NCBI RefSeq assembly: GCF_001678675.1
Contig: NZ_LZRN01000011.1
Coordinates: forward strand, 58,928 to 122,927
Origin: Gelidibacter algens
GTDB lineage: Bacteria; Bacteroidota; Bacteroidia; Flavobacteriales; Flavobacteriaceae
Direction of reading: 5' to 3'
DNA: 64,000 nucleotides
In this document: in pieces, positions 1 through 10,437 of the stretch
Position numbering within the stretch: the stretch's first letter is position 1
Layout: every line of letters starts with the position of its first letter
The notes under the pieces: model-generated
The model's database searches: none
The model's input: the letters and a program-made list of their open reading frames with translations, nothing else
Told to the model about the DNA's origin: nothing
Made by a program: the position numbers and the translations under genes

Positions 1-246
1 TCTCTGAGCATTTTTTGAGTATACATCATGCTGTTTTTTTATAAAAATTGAATTTAAAATTACGGATAAAATTTACGATTGTCCTTTTATACAATCAAAT
101 TATTCTTAATTAGTACAAGGTTCTGATTGAAAGCTTTAATGACATCAAACATTTTGTCTCAAAAAAATTCCTACAAATTTTTATGAGTCGTAAAACCAAC
201 TTATTTTTTTGTTATATATTTAAAGTCAATTAATTATCCATATACA
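1..246. other. Leading non-coding stretch
   Basis: AT-rich sequence before the M16 protease gene. I see no convincing ORF, tRNA or strong terminator. It must hold the promoter of the protease gene, but no clean TAnnTTTG element is visible. The T-rich stretch near 205-230 is the most promoter-like part. Confidence 0.4.
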
Positions 247-3015
247 ATGAGAAAAAATAATCAATTAATCAGAGTTGCATTTGCAATGCTCTTGTGTTTT
301 TCGCTGTCCCTCACTGCCGAAGCACAAATCAAAAAAGTAGCCAGCGTAGAAGGTATTACGGAATACAGCTTGGACAACGGCTTAAAAGTGCTGTTGTTCC
401 CTGACAATTCTGCCCAAACCATCACCGTCAACATTACCTATTTGGTGGGTTCCCGCCATGAAGGCTATGGCGAAAAAGGCATGGCGCATTTATTGGAACA
501 CATGCTGTTTAAAGGCACGCCAAACCATCCCAATATTCCGGAAGAACTATCATCTCATGGCGCCAGGCCCAACGGCACCACCTGGTACGATCGCACCAAT
601 TACTTTGAAACATTTAATGCAACGGATGAAAATTTAAATTGGGCTTTAGATTTGGAATCTGACAGAATGGTCAATTCCTATATCGCTAAAAAAGACTTGG
701 AATCTGAATTTTCCGTAGTGCGTAATGAGTTTGAAATGGGCGAAAATTCGCCTACAGGTGTCTTAATGGATAACGTGATCAGTGCTGCTTTTTTATGGCA
801 TAACTATGGTAAATCTACCATTGGTAATCGGTCTGACATTGAGCGTGTGCCTATTGAAAATTTACAGGCATTCTATAAAAAATATTACCGTCCGGATAAC
901 GCCGTCTTAATGGTAACAGGAAAGTTCGATACCGAAAAAACATTGGCGTTAATTGAGAAGAAATTTGGACCGATTAAAAATCCAGAAGGCAAATTGAAAG
1001 ATGTACCCACTATTGAGCCAGAACAAGATGGTGAAAAGCGGGTGACTTTAAGTCGTGTGGGCGATTTGCAAATTGTTTCCGCACTTTACCATGTGCCCGC
1101 AGGATCTCATGAAGATGCCGCTGCCTTGGCCATTGCTGAACAAGTTTTGACAGATGAGCCTTCCGGCAGATTGTATCAAACCTTGGTAGATGGTAAAAAA
1201 GCATCTAGCGTTTGGTCATTTACGCCGTTTACAAAAGAGCCTTCCTTTTTATATATGAATGTTGATGTGCCTTCAGATAAGTCATTGGCAGAAGCTGAAA
1301 AAACCTTCTTGACTACCTTGGATGGTTTGGCAGCTAACCCGATTACGGAAGCCGAACTGAGTCGGGCAAAAGCAAATATGTTGAAACAGATGGATCAAAC
1401 TTTTAGAAATTCATCTTATTTAGGAACATATATGAGCGAATTTATTGGAGCTGGCGATTGGCGATTGGCTTACATCTTTAGAGACCGTATTGAAGAAATG
1501 ACAGTGGATAAAGTCAATGCCGCTATCAAAAAATACATGATCCCAACCAATAGAACTGTTGGAAACTTTATCCCAACAAAAAATCCCGTCCGTGTGGGGA
1601 TCCCTCATACAGAAAATGTTGAAACACTAGTTGCCAATTATAAAGGCAAAGAAGCAATGGATGCCGGTGAGGCTTTTGATGTGTCTTACGAGAATATCCA
1701 AAATAAATTGCAGACGGGGACATTAAGTGACAGTGGAATTGAATATGGACTCATCAAGAAAGATAACCGCGGCAAAACGGTGAACCTTACGTTCAACTTG
1801 CGCACAGGAAACGTGGACCAGTTGATGGATAAAGGACTTGCTGCAAGATATACGGCGAGGATGCTGAACAAGGGCACCAAAACCAAGTCTAGACAAGATA
1901 TTGAGGACAAGTTGAGTGCTTTAAAATCTTCTGTATTTTTTAATGGTTCCAACGGAAGGGTTAGTGCCTCTGTTAACAGTACCGAGGAAAATTTAATGGA
2001 AACCTTGGCGCTAATGGGCGATATGTTGAAGAACCCCACTTTTGATGCCACGGAGTTGGAGAAACTCAAAACACAGGATCTTGCTAGTCTTGAAGAAAGC
2101 AAGTCAGAGCCACAGTCTGTCGTGTCAAGACAAATAGGCTTGTTGAACAACCGTTATAAAAAAGGACATCCTTTATATAGCAGAACCTTGGAAGAAGAAA
2201 TTGACGCAATAAAATCTGTTAGTGTTTCCGATTTGAAAGCTTATCATAACAATTTTTATGGGGTCAACAAAAGTACATCGGTGGTGGCCATTGGCAATAT
2301 GGATGAGGCAGCTGTGAAAACTTATTTTGACACCACCTATGCCGATTTTAAATCTGATAAACCCTACACTGAAATCAGTGACAAATTTCAGAACAGCAGG
2401 CCTGCAAATGAAAAGATTTTAACACCAGACAAGAAAAACGCCTTCACCTTAGGTATTTTATCTTTTGAAGGTAGCCAATATGATGAGGATTACGCTGCCT
2501 TGCAAGTGGCTGGAGAAATTTTTGGTGGTGGATTTTTAAATTCCCGTATCGCAGGGCGTTTACGTCAAAAAGACGGGGTAAGCTATGGCGCTGGTGGTAA
2601 TGTTGGTGTGGACAGTAATAAGGATGACAAAAACTCATCCATGTATATTTATGCCATTTATGCACCAGAAAACGAAGCGAAAGTGCAGCAAGGTTTCAAA
2701 GAAGAGATTGCACGCTATATTTCAGAAGGTATTACTGAAGATGAACTTAACAACGCTGTCAGTGGTTGGGTACAGGAACAAAATGTATCGCGAGCCAAGG
2801 ACGAAGAATTGGCAAGTGTGATCAACACCAACTTGTATTTGGACAGAGATATGATGTTTCAGAAAAACGTTGAAAATCAAGTCCAAAAATTAACTGTGGC
2901 AGATGTCAATGAGGTCATTAAAAAGTATTTTAAGAACTATGACAATTGGACGGTAGTGAATGGTGGCGACTTTGACAATTTTGAGGTCAAGAAAGACGAT
3001 AAAAAGATAGATTGA
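247..3015 (+). CDS. M16 family zinc metallopeptidase, two-domain (pitrilysin/insulinase type)
   Basis: This is a secreted or periplasmic zinc protease that degrades peptides. The 922 aa protein opens with a Sec signal peptide ending at a SLTAEAQ-type site near residue 27. The inverted zinc motif HLLEH lies at residues 81-85, with the downstream acidic ligand expected around residues 155-165 (RNEFEMGEN region). The C-terminal half (about 500-900) repeats the M16 fold without a second HxxEH, as in periplasmic M16 clam-shell enzymes that use the second half for substrate binding. It is a single-gene unit followed by a strong terminator at 3039-3076. Family assignment is secure; substrate is unknown. 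Confidence 0.93.
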   Translation: MRKNNQLIRVAFAMLLCFSLSLTAEAQIKKVASVEGITEYSLDNGLKVLLFPDNSAQTITVNITYLVGSRHEGYGEKGMAHLLEHMLFKGTPNHPNIPEELSSHGARPNGTTWYDRTNYFETFNATDENLNWALDLESDRMVNSYIAKKDLESEFSVVRNEFEMGENSPTGVLMDNVISAAFLWHNYGKSTIGNRSDIERVPIENLQAFYKKYYRPDNAVLMVTGKFDTEKTLALIEKKFGPIKNPEGKLKDVPTIEPEQDGEKRVTLSRVGDLQIVSALYHVPAGSHEDAAALAIAEQVLTDEPSGRLYQTLVDGKKASSVWSFTPFTKEPSFLYMNVDVPSDKSLAEAEKTFLTTLDGLAANPITEAELSRAKANMLKQMDQTFRNSSYLGTYMSEFIGAGDWRLAYIFRDRIEEMTVDKVNAAIKKYMIPTNRTVGNFIPTKNPVRVGIPHTENVETLVANYKGKEAMDAGEAFDVSYENIQNKLQTGTLSDSGIEYGLIKKDNRGKTVNLTFNLRTGNVDQLMDKGLAARYTARMLNKGTKTKSRQDIEDKLSALKSSVFFNGSNGRVSASVNSTEENLMETLALMGDMLKNPTFDATELEKLKTQDLASLEESKSEPQSVVSRQIGLLNNRYKKGHPLYSRTLEEEIDAIKSVSVSDLKAYHNNFYGVNKSTSVVAIGNMDEAAVKTYFDTTYADFKSDKPYTEISDKFQNSRPANEKILTPDKKNAFTLGILSFEGSQYDEDYAALQVAGEIFGGGFLNSRIAGRLRQKDGVSYGAGGNVGVDSNKDDKNSSMYIYAIYAPENEAKVQQGFKEEIARYISEGITEDELNNAVSGWVQEQNVSRAKDEELASVINTNLYLDRDMMFQKNVENQVQKLTVADVNEVIKKYFKNYDNWTVVNGGDFDNFEVKKDDKKID

Positions 3016-3038
3016 TAGTACATCTATAAAAGCAATAC

Positions 3039-3076
3039 CCTGCTCCAACTTTTTTTGACCTTGGAGCAGGTTTTTT
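3039..3076 (+). terminator. Rho-independent terminator of the M16 protease gene
   Basis: A 10 bp perfect stem (CCTGCTCCAA / TTGGAGCAGG) with a T-rich loop is followed by six T residues, 24 bp after the protease stop codon. Confidence 0.88.
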
Positions 3077-3222
3077 GTTTTTTGAAATATAGTTTTATTA
3101 ATTTCATAAAAATTAGGGCGTTTTGAAATAGTTGTCTATTAGCGTTTTATACCACATCTGTAGCTGTTGTCTGCCTTCTTAAATAACTAAAATTAGATGC
3201 TCTAATAACTATTTAAATTTTG

Positions 3223-3230
3223 TAAATTTG
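3223..3230 (+). promoter_or_regulatory. Bacteroidota -7 promoter element for pyrG
   Basis: TAAATTTG matches the TAnnTTTG -7 consensus of Bacteroidota sigma-A and lies 21 bp before the pyrG start codon. I see no clear -33 TTG at the expected distance, so the call rests on the -7 box and position. Confidence 0.5.
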
Positions 3231-3241
3231 CCTGCGTTTAA

Positions 3242-4891
<1,650 letters not shown>

Positions 4892-4994
4892 TTTTGGTTG
4901 CATTTTTGTGCTAACAATTTTTATCAAAAAAAATAATTACCAACTTAAAAAGGACCTTAAGTTTTTGTGAACCGTCGGTCTGAACACAAAATAA

Positions 4995-6890
4995 ATGGAA
5001 GAAAAAAAATTTGACATTAATTCTATTATAGGATTCGTTCTTATTTTCGGAATATTGTTGTTCATGCTTTGGCAGAACCAACCAACTCCTGAAGAAGTTG
5101 CAGCAGAAGAAAAAGCAAAGCAAGCGCAAGTAGAGGCAGAGCAAAAAGCAAAAGTTGAAAAGGACACGTTTGTTTCAACCGCTGAAGATTATTCCAACAC
5201 CACAGCCTTAGATTCTTTAAAGTTGGAAGGCTTGAAAAATAAATTGGGTGCTTTTGCGTATGCATCAACTTTACCATCTGCCACTGACAATGAAACCGTG
5301 GTTGAAACAGATTTGTTACAATTAAAATTTAGTAACAAAGGTGGTTATTTGTCTGAAGTGAAACTCAAAAATTTTGTCTCTTATGATTCTGTGCCCATTT
5401 ATATCATTAAGGATGGCAATGCGGCTTTTAATATTTCATTTTCTACCACAGATAATAGAAATCTAAATACCCAAGATCTTTATTTTGAGCCAACAGTAAC
5501 TGAAAATGGTGAAAACACCGTGGTTTCCATGAAGCTTAAGGTTTCTGAAACTGAGTTTTTGGAGTATCGCTATGAATTAAAACCAGACGATTATATGTTT
5601 GGTTTCGATGTGCGCTCTAAAGGCTTGGATGATGTGATCGACAGTTCAAAAGAAGTGAATTTGGATTGGGAGATCAAAACCTACCGCCATGCCAAAAGTA
5701 TTTCTTATGAAAATAAATATACTGAGCTGATCTTTGAATATGAAGATGGTAAGGATGATTATCTAGGCCAAGGCGATTTTAAGGATGATACCGCTGAAGA
5801 CGTGAGTTGGGTTGCATATAAGCAGCACTTTTTTACGTCTATTCTTTTAGCAGATCAAACTTTCAAAACCGGATTTTTCACTTCTAAAGACTTAGTTGAG
5901 AATGAAGATGTAGATACCACTTTCACAAAAGCGTTTAGCAGTAAGATGCCATTGGCACTTGAAGGAGGTGAAATCAACAAAAGCATGGACTTGTATTATG
6001 GCCCTAGTGACTATAAAATTCTGAATGCCTATGATAGAAATTTAGATGAAGTAATACCGCTAGGCTGGGGTATTTTTGGGTGGATCAACAGGTATTTATT
6101 TATTCCGTTGTTTTCGTTTTTAGGCTCCTTTATGCCTTACGGAATTGCCATTGTGGTGATGACTGTTTTGATCAAATTATGTTTGTCATTTGTACAATAC
6201 AAACAGTTCTTGTCTCAGGCTAAGCTTAAGATCATTAAACCAGAATTGGATGCCATTCGTGAAAAACACAAGGACAATAAGCTTAAAGTTCAACAAGAAA
6301 CTATGGCCTTGCAGTCTAAGGCAGGTGCAAGCCCTTTAAGTGGTTGCTTGCCGGCATTGATTCAATTGCCAGTCTTTTATGCGTTGTTCCAGTTTTTCCC
6401 ATCAGCATTTGATATCCGTCAGAAAAGCTTCCTTTGGGCAGATGATTTATCATCTTATGATACCATTGCGAACTTACCATTTAATATCCCATTTTATGGT
6501 GACCACGTGAGTTTGTTCCCAATATTGGCGTCCATCGCTATTTTCTTTTATATGAAAATGACCACGGGGCAACAAATGGCATCGCAACCAACCCAAGAAG
6601 GGATGCCAGATATGGCAAAAATGATGAAGTATATGATTTACTTATCGCCAATTATGATGTTGTTCTTCTTTAATAACTTCGCCTCTGGATTGAGTTTGTA
6701 TTATTTTATTTCTAACTTGATTAGTATAGGTATCATTTTGGTCATCAAGAATTATATTTTGGATGAAAACAAGATCCATGCTCAAATTCAGGTGAGTAAA
6801 GCAAAACCTAAAAAAGAAAGTAAGTTCCAAAAGAAAATGAAAGAAATGATGGAGCAAGCTGAACAGCAGAAAAAACAAGGAAAACGATAA
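4995..6890 (+). CDS. yidC: Membrane protein insertase YidC
   Basis: Inserts and folds inner-membrane proteins, alone or with SecYEG. The 631 aa protein has an N-terminal membrane anchor (about residues 12-25), a charged Ala/Lys/Glu-rich linker, a large periplasmic beta-sandwich domain (about 70-350), then the five-helix insertase core. The core includes LIKLCLSFVQYKQFLSQAKLK-type sequence with the conserved Gln/Lys-rich cytoplasmic hairpin and GCLPALIQLPVF. The C terminus is a basic Lys/Gln/Met tail, as expected for ribosome binding. It lies behind pyrG. Confidence 0.97.
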   Translation: MEEKKFDINSIIGFVLIFGILLFMLWQNQPTPEEVAAEEKAKQAQVEAEQKAKVEKDTFVSTAEDYSNTTALDSLKLEGLKNKLGAFAYASTLPSATDNETVVETDLLQLKFSNKGGYLSEVKLKNFVSYDSVPIYIIKDGNAAFNISFSTTDNRNLNTQDLYFEPTVTENGENTVVSMKLKVSETEFLEYRYELKPDDYMFGFDVRSKGLDDVIDSSKEVNLDWEIKTYRHAKSISYENKYTELIFEYEDGKDDYLGQGDFKDDTAEDVSWVAYKQHFFTSILLADQTFKTGFFTSKDLVENEDVDTTFTKAFSSKMPLALEGGEINKSMDLYYGPSDYKILNAYDRNLDEVIPLGWGIFGWINRYLFIPLFSFLGSFMPYGIAIVVMTVLIKLCLSFVQYKQFLSQAKLKIIKPELDAIREKHKDNKLKVQQETMALQSKAGASPLSGCLPALIQLPVFYALFQFFPSAFDIRQKSFLWADDLSSYDTIANLPFNIPFYGDHVSLFPILASIAIFFYMKMTTGQQMASQPTQEGMPDMAKMMKYMIYLSPIMMLFFFNNFASGLSLYYFISNLISIGIILVIKNYILDENKIHAQIQVSKAKPKKESKFQKKMKEMMEQAEQQKKQGKR

Positions 6891-6910
6891 CCGGTTTCCT
6901 TAAAAACTAT

Positions 6911-6942
6911 AAAATGCCTCTGAAGTTGTCAGGGGCATTTTT
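6911..6942 (+). terminator. Rho-independent terminator after yidC
   Basis: Stem AATGCCTCTGA / TCAGGGGCATT with a 5 nt loop and a T-run, 20 bp after the yidC stop. The stem sequence is nearly the same as that of the oppositely oriented terminator at 7237-7268. Confidence 0.88.
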
Positions 6943-7236
6943 GTTTATGGCAACTCTTGGTTGATTTATCACATCACAATGTTTTTGTAGCGATACCATT
7001 TGATCAATCAATATCGAAAATATCGGATATAAAAAGGGCTTGATCTAAATTTTAAGTAAAAATCTCGGTGTCTCACGGATAAGGATCGGCTTATGGATTC
7101 TATAGCTTAGGAATATCCTAGGCATCTGTCTGTATGAAGTCAAATATTTCTACCTTAGATGCCGAAGGTCTTTCCATATCATAAATATAGTTTAGGAGCA
7201 CTTACGCAATTGGGTTCAATCTGATTGGATTATACA
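6943..7236. other. Intergenic stretch between convergent terminators
   Basis: About 290 bp between the yidC terminator and the FAS1-gene terminator. I see no ORF with support, no repeats and no RNA gene. Confidence 0.5.
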
Positions 7237-7268
7237 AAAAATGCCCCTGAGCTATCAGAGGCATTTCA
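7237..7268 (-). terminator. Rho-independent terminator of the FAS1 lipoprotein gene
   Basis: On the minus strand it reads AAATGCCTCTGA-loop-TCAGGGGCATTTTTT, about 45 bp after the stop codon of the FAS1 gene. Stem and T-tract are both strong. Confidence 0.85.
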
Positions 7269-7310
7269 CTAACAATCACTAAAAACTTAAAAACAACTTC
7301 AAAATAAAAA

Positions 7311-8285
7311 TTATTGAGGTGGTAAGATCACCTTGTCAATGGCGTGCACGACGCCATTTATAGCTTGTATGTCTACTAAAGAAGGAATAATGTTACTTAC
7401 TCTGTTATTAGCGTCAGTAATTGTAAGATTGGATGCATTCAGGGTCACATTTCCTCCCAAGGTTGGGACAGTACCTGTAGGAATCATGTCAGAAGTTACA
7501 TTACCACTTACCACATGATAGGTCAATACAGCCTGTACGGTTGCAGGAGGTATAGCACCTAAACTCGCAGCACCCAATTCTGTCAACAATGCACCAAAAG
7601 CATCATTTGTAGGTGCAAATACTGTAAATGGTCCATCTCCTTGCAAAGTAGGGATTAGGTTAGGTGATGGTGTTTGCGAATCAGCGGACTGTAAGGCTGC
7701 AACTAAACTTGATAATGCAGGATTAGCTAATGCAAAATCAACTACGGTCGGTAAACCGATAACAGCGTCTACCACATGAATTGTGCCGTTGGTTGCCATG
7801 ATATCTGCCGCAACTACTTCAGAAATCCCATTAAATTGAACGCCATCAGATGTATTGAAATATAAACTCAAGTTTTTTCCCCCAGGCCCTGTAGCACTAG
7901 TTTTGGCATAACCTGAACCTGCAGTAACTAAAGCTGAAGAAGGAACGTTACCTGTAATAACATGGTTCAATAATATTTGAGAAAGCACATCAGTAGGGAC
8001 GTCGCTTAATCTAGCAAATCCATTATCAGTTAAAAATTTTTGGAAAGCTGCGTTAGTGGGAGCTAATACTGTGAACGGTCCAGGTCCGCTCAATACGCTT
8101 ACTAAATTGCCATCTGCTGCCTGTAATGCCGCCACTAAACTGGTTAGGTCTGGAGATGCAATTGCAGTTTGTACAATGTCCATTTCTTGTGGTGCATTGT
8201 TGTCATCATCATTACTACAAGATTGGAGTCCAATCAACAGTAATAACAAAGGTAAAATCTTGAAAGTTTTTGAAATAATTTTCAT
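7311..8285 (-). CDS. Surface lipoprotein with two fasciclin (FAS1) domains
   Basis: Likely an adhesion or matrix protein on the cell surface. The 324 aa protein starts with a lipoprotein signal peptide ending LIGLQSC. The residues after the Cys are SNDDDNN, an acidic stretch resembling the surface-export signal of Bacteroidota lipoproteins. Two FAS1 domains follow (about 38-178 and 180-322), each with the H1/H2 boxes: GPFTVLAPTNAAF and NGTIHVVDAVI in the first, GPFTVFAPTNDAF and NGVVHAIDKVI in the second. The gene is monocistronic, with a promoter box at 8341-8348 and a terminator at 7237-7268. Ligand is unknown. Confidence 0.93.
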   Translation of the reverse strand: MKIISKTFKILPLLLLLIGLQSCSNDDDNNAPQEMDIVQTAIASPDLTSLVAALQAADGNLVSVLSGPGPFTVLAPTNAAFQKFLTDNGFARLSDVPTDVLSQILLNHVITGNVPSSALVTAGSGYAKTSATGPGGKNLSLYFNTSDGVQFNGISEVVAADIMATNGTIHVVDAVIGLPTVVDFALANPALSSLVAALQSADSQTPSPNLIPTLQGDGPFTVFAPTNDAFGALLTELGAASLGAIPPATVQAVLTYHVVSGNVTSDMIPTGTVPTLGGNVTLNASNLTITDANNRVSNIIPSLVDIQAINGVVHAIDKVILPPQ

Positions 8286-8340
8286 TTTTTTGAGTTTATT
8301 TGTTCAACATTAAATTTAACTGTGCATCAGTTGTGTTTAA

Positions 8341-8348
8341 CAAATTTA
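8341..8348 (-). promoter_or_regulatory. -7 promoter element for the FAS1 gene
   Basis: Read on the minus strand this is TAAATTTG (consensus TAnnTTTG), about 56 bp upstream of the start codon. It lies immediately beside the start of the divergent + strand gene at 8353, so the two promoters overlap. Confidence 0.45.
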
Positions 8349-8352
8349 TATA

Positions 8353-9063
8353 ATGATTAAACAAAATACTCTTTTCGTGTTGTTTTTAACATTATTTTTA
8401 ACAACTTCCCATGCTCAAGACGGGATCAATCTACTTGATAATGAGGGCAAGCGGCATGGTTTGTGGAAAAAAAATTATGAAGGTACAGACCAACCAAGAT
8501 ATGAAGGCACCTTTAAGCATGGAAAGGAAGCGGGGGTGTTTAAGTTCTACAAATTGGATCAGAAAAGAAGTGTGTTGAGTGCCACTAGAGCATTTAATCC
8601 TGACAGCGATGATATACTTGTGAAATTTTTCTCTTCCAAAGGGAAATTGATTAGTGAAGGCCATATGACCGACACCCTTTTTGTTGGTAAATGGGTGTAT
8701 TACCACAATAAGTCAAAAGCGATCATGACTGTAGAACATTACAATATTAAAGGGAAACTTGAGGGCGAAAGAATGGTGTATTATGAAAATGGCCAAATGG
8801 CTGAGCATTCCAACCATATCAATGGGAAAATGGAAGGCATTTCCAAAATATTTTCTGAAAAAGGTGTGGTCATCAAAGAGTTTTCATATAAAAATGACAT
8901 GCTTAACGGCATGTCTAAATATTACAATGGGGCAGGAGAATTAGTGGCAGAAGGGGCTTATAGAAACGATCAAAAACACGGCATTTGGAAGTATTATGAG
9001 AATGGTGTTTTGACTGAAGAAAAGGATTTTACGGTCTATAGTAAAAATCCGAAGAAGCAGTAG
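8353..9063 (+). CDS. Secreted MORN-variant repeat protein (YwqK-like)
   Basis: The 236 aa protein has a Sec signal peptide (about residues 1-21, ending THAQ). It then carries at least six short repeats of the type G-x-W-x-Y-Y-x-N-G / G-K-x-x-G, such as KHGLWKKNYEG, VGKWVYYHNKS, ERMVYYENGQ and KHGIWKYYENG. These are MORN_2-type repeats, commonly annotated toxin-antitoxin YwqK family. No toxin partner is adjacent, so I would not assign an antitoxin role. It is divergent from the FAS1 gene and followed by a GGCAGTT heptamer array. Molecular function unknown. Confidence 0.8.
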   Translation: MIKQNTLFVLFLTLFLTTSHAQDGINLLDNEGKRHGLWKKNYEGTDQPRYEGTFKHGKEAGVFKFYKLDQKRSVLSATRAFNPDSDDILVKFFSSKGKLISEGHMTDTLFVGKWVYYHNKSKAIMTVEHYNIKGKLEGERMVYYENGQMAEHSNHINGKMEGISKIFSEKGVVIKEFSYKNDMLNGMSKYYNGAGELVAEGAYRNDQKHGIWKYYENGVLTEEKDFTVYSKNPKKQ

Positions 9064-9070
9064 TTTTAGT

Positions 9071-9096
9071 CGGCAGTTGGCAGTTGGCAGTTGGCG
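9071..9096. repeat. Heptamer array GGCAGTT (about 3.5 copies)
   Basis: Three exact 7 bp units GGCAGTT at 9072-9092 plus a degenerate remainder, 8 bp after the stop of the MORN gene. About 50 bp further on (about 9145-9180) a TTCAA-rich 6-7 bp periodic stretch follows. It belongs with the other 7 bp-period arrays in this window. Confidence 0.8.
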
Positions 9097-9205
9097 GCCA
9101 GCAGTGCTAAGTGTTAAAAGTGTAATGAACATTGGATGTTTCAAGTGTTCAACTTCAATTTCAACTTCAAATTCAATTTCTATACGCCATCTGCTCGAAA
9201 CTTTG

Positions 9206-9213
9206 TAATTTTG
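9206..9213 (+). promoter_or_regulatory. -7 promoter element for mnmA
   Basis: TAATTTTG fits TAnnTTTG and ends 4 bp before the mnmA ATG. The transcript would be leaderless or have a very short leader. No clear -33 box. Confidence 0.45.
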
Positions 9214-9217
9214 CAAA

Positions 9218-10405
9218 ATGAAAAGAGTAATTGTAGGACTTTCAGGAGGTGTTGATTCAAGCGTCGCGGCATATTTGCTAAAAGAGCAAGGTTACGAGGT
9301 TATTGGCTTGTTCATGAAAAACTGGCACGATGATTCGGTGACCATTTCTGACGATTGCCCTTGGTTGGATGATAGTAATGATGCCATGTTGGTGGCCGAT
9401 AAATTGGGGATTCCCTTCCAGACGGTCGATTTAAGCGAGCAATACAAAGAACGCATCGTCGATTATATGTTCGACGAATACCAGAAAGGAAGAACCCCAA
9501 ACCCAGATGTGCTCTGTAACAGAGAAATCAAGTTTGACGTCTTTATGAAAATCGCTCTCAATTTGGGTGCCGATTTTGTAGCTACTGGCCATTATTGCCG
9601 TAAAGGTGTGTTCCAAAAAGACGGAAAAGATATCTATCAGTTGCTTTCTGGCGTGGACACTAATAAAGACCAGTCTTACTTCTTGTGCCAATTGTCACAA
9701 GCACAATTATCAAAAGCATTGTTTCCAATTGGGGAATTGACAAAACCTGAAGTACGTAAAATTGCTGCCGACTTAGATTTGGTTACCGCAGATAAAAAAG
9801 ATTCCCAAGGCCTTTGTTTTATTGGTAAAGTTAGGCTCCCGGAGTTTTTACAACAAAAATTGCAGCCCAAAGAAGGTGTGATTGTTGAAATTCCGTCAGA
9901 ACAAAACCTATACACTCAGTCCCAACCTACTTTCACTTCTGAAGAGGAGCAACTGGCGTATTTGACGCGAAAAATTGATTACCATGTCTCTGATGGTAAA
10001 ATCGTTGGGAAACATCAAGGTGCTCATTACTTTACCAAAGGTCAGCGTAAAGGGCTTGCCGTTGGTGGTACTGTTGAACCCCTATTTGTTATAGAAACGG
10101 ATGTTGTGGAGAATGTCATTTATACAGGTCAAGGAAAGGAGCATCCAGGATTGTTCAAAAAAGCGTTGTTCGTTAAAAATGATGAAGTGCATTGGATTCG
10201 TGAGGATTTAAAGTTGGAATTGGACCAAACCATGGTGGTCGAAGCACGAATTAGATACCGTCAACCGCTGCAAAATGCAACCTTGCATCAAGTTGACAAC
10301 GGACTTTACGTGGTTTTCGAAGAACTTCAATCTGCTATTACTGAAGGTCAATTTGTAGCGTGGTACCTTAATGATGAATTAGTTGGTTCGGGAGTTATTT
10401 CTTAA
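9218..10405 (+). CDS. mnmA: tRNA-specific 2-thiouridylase MnmA
   Basis: Thiolates U34 of tRNA-Lys, -Glu and -Gln, using ATP and sulfur relayed by a persulfide carrier. The 395 aa protein has the PP-loop ATP-binding motif SGGVDSS at residues 9-15, catalytic Cys100 (VLCNREIKF) and persulfide Cys200 (GLCFIG), and the C-terminal beta-barrel. It is followed 33 bp later by the subtilase gene and then a nitronate monooxygenase, probably one transcript. Length and motifs match full-length MnmA. Confidence 0.97.
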   Translation: MKRVIVGLSGGVDSSVAAYLLKEQGYEVIGLFMKNWHDDSVTISDDCPWLDDSNDAMLVADKLGIPFQTVDLSEQYKERIVDYMFDEYQKGRTPNPDVLCNREIKFDVFMKIALNLGADFVATGHYCRKGVFQKDGKDIYQLLSGVDTNKDQSYFLCQLSQAQLSKALFPIGELTKPEVRKIAADLDLVTADKKDSQGLCFIGKVRLPEFLQQKLQPKEGVIVEIPSEQNLYTQSQPTFTSEEEQLAYLTRKIDYHVSDGKIVGKHQGAHYFTKGQRKGLAVGGTVEPLFVIETDVVENVIYTGQGKEHPGLFKKALFVKNDEVHWIREDLKLELDQTMVVEARIRYRQPLQNATLHQVDNGLYVVFEELQSAITEGQFVAWYLNDELVGSGVIS

Positions 10406-10437
10406 ATTGCAGTATTGATGTTACCGAATGATTACTC

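Noticed and set aside
8353..9063. Toxin-antitoxin system suggested by the YwqK-type repeats
   Set aside because: The protein has a signal peptide and no toxin-like neighbour; MORN repeats alone do not support an antitoxin role.
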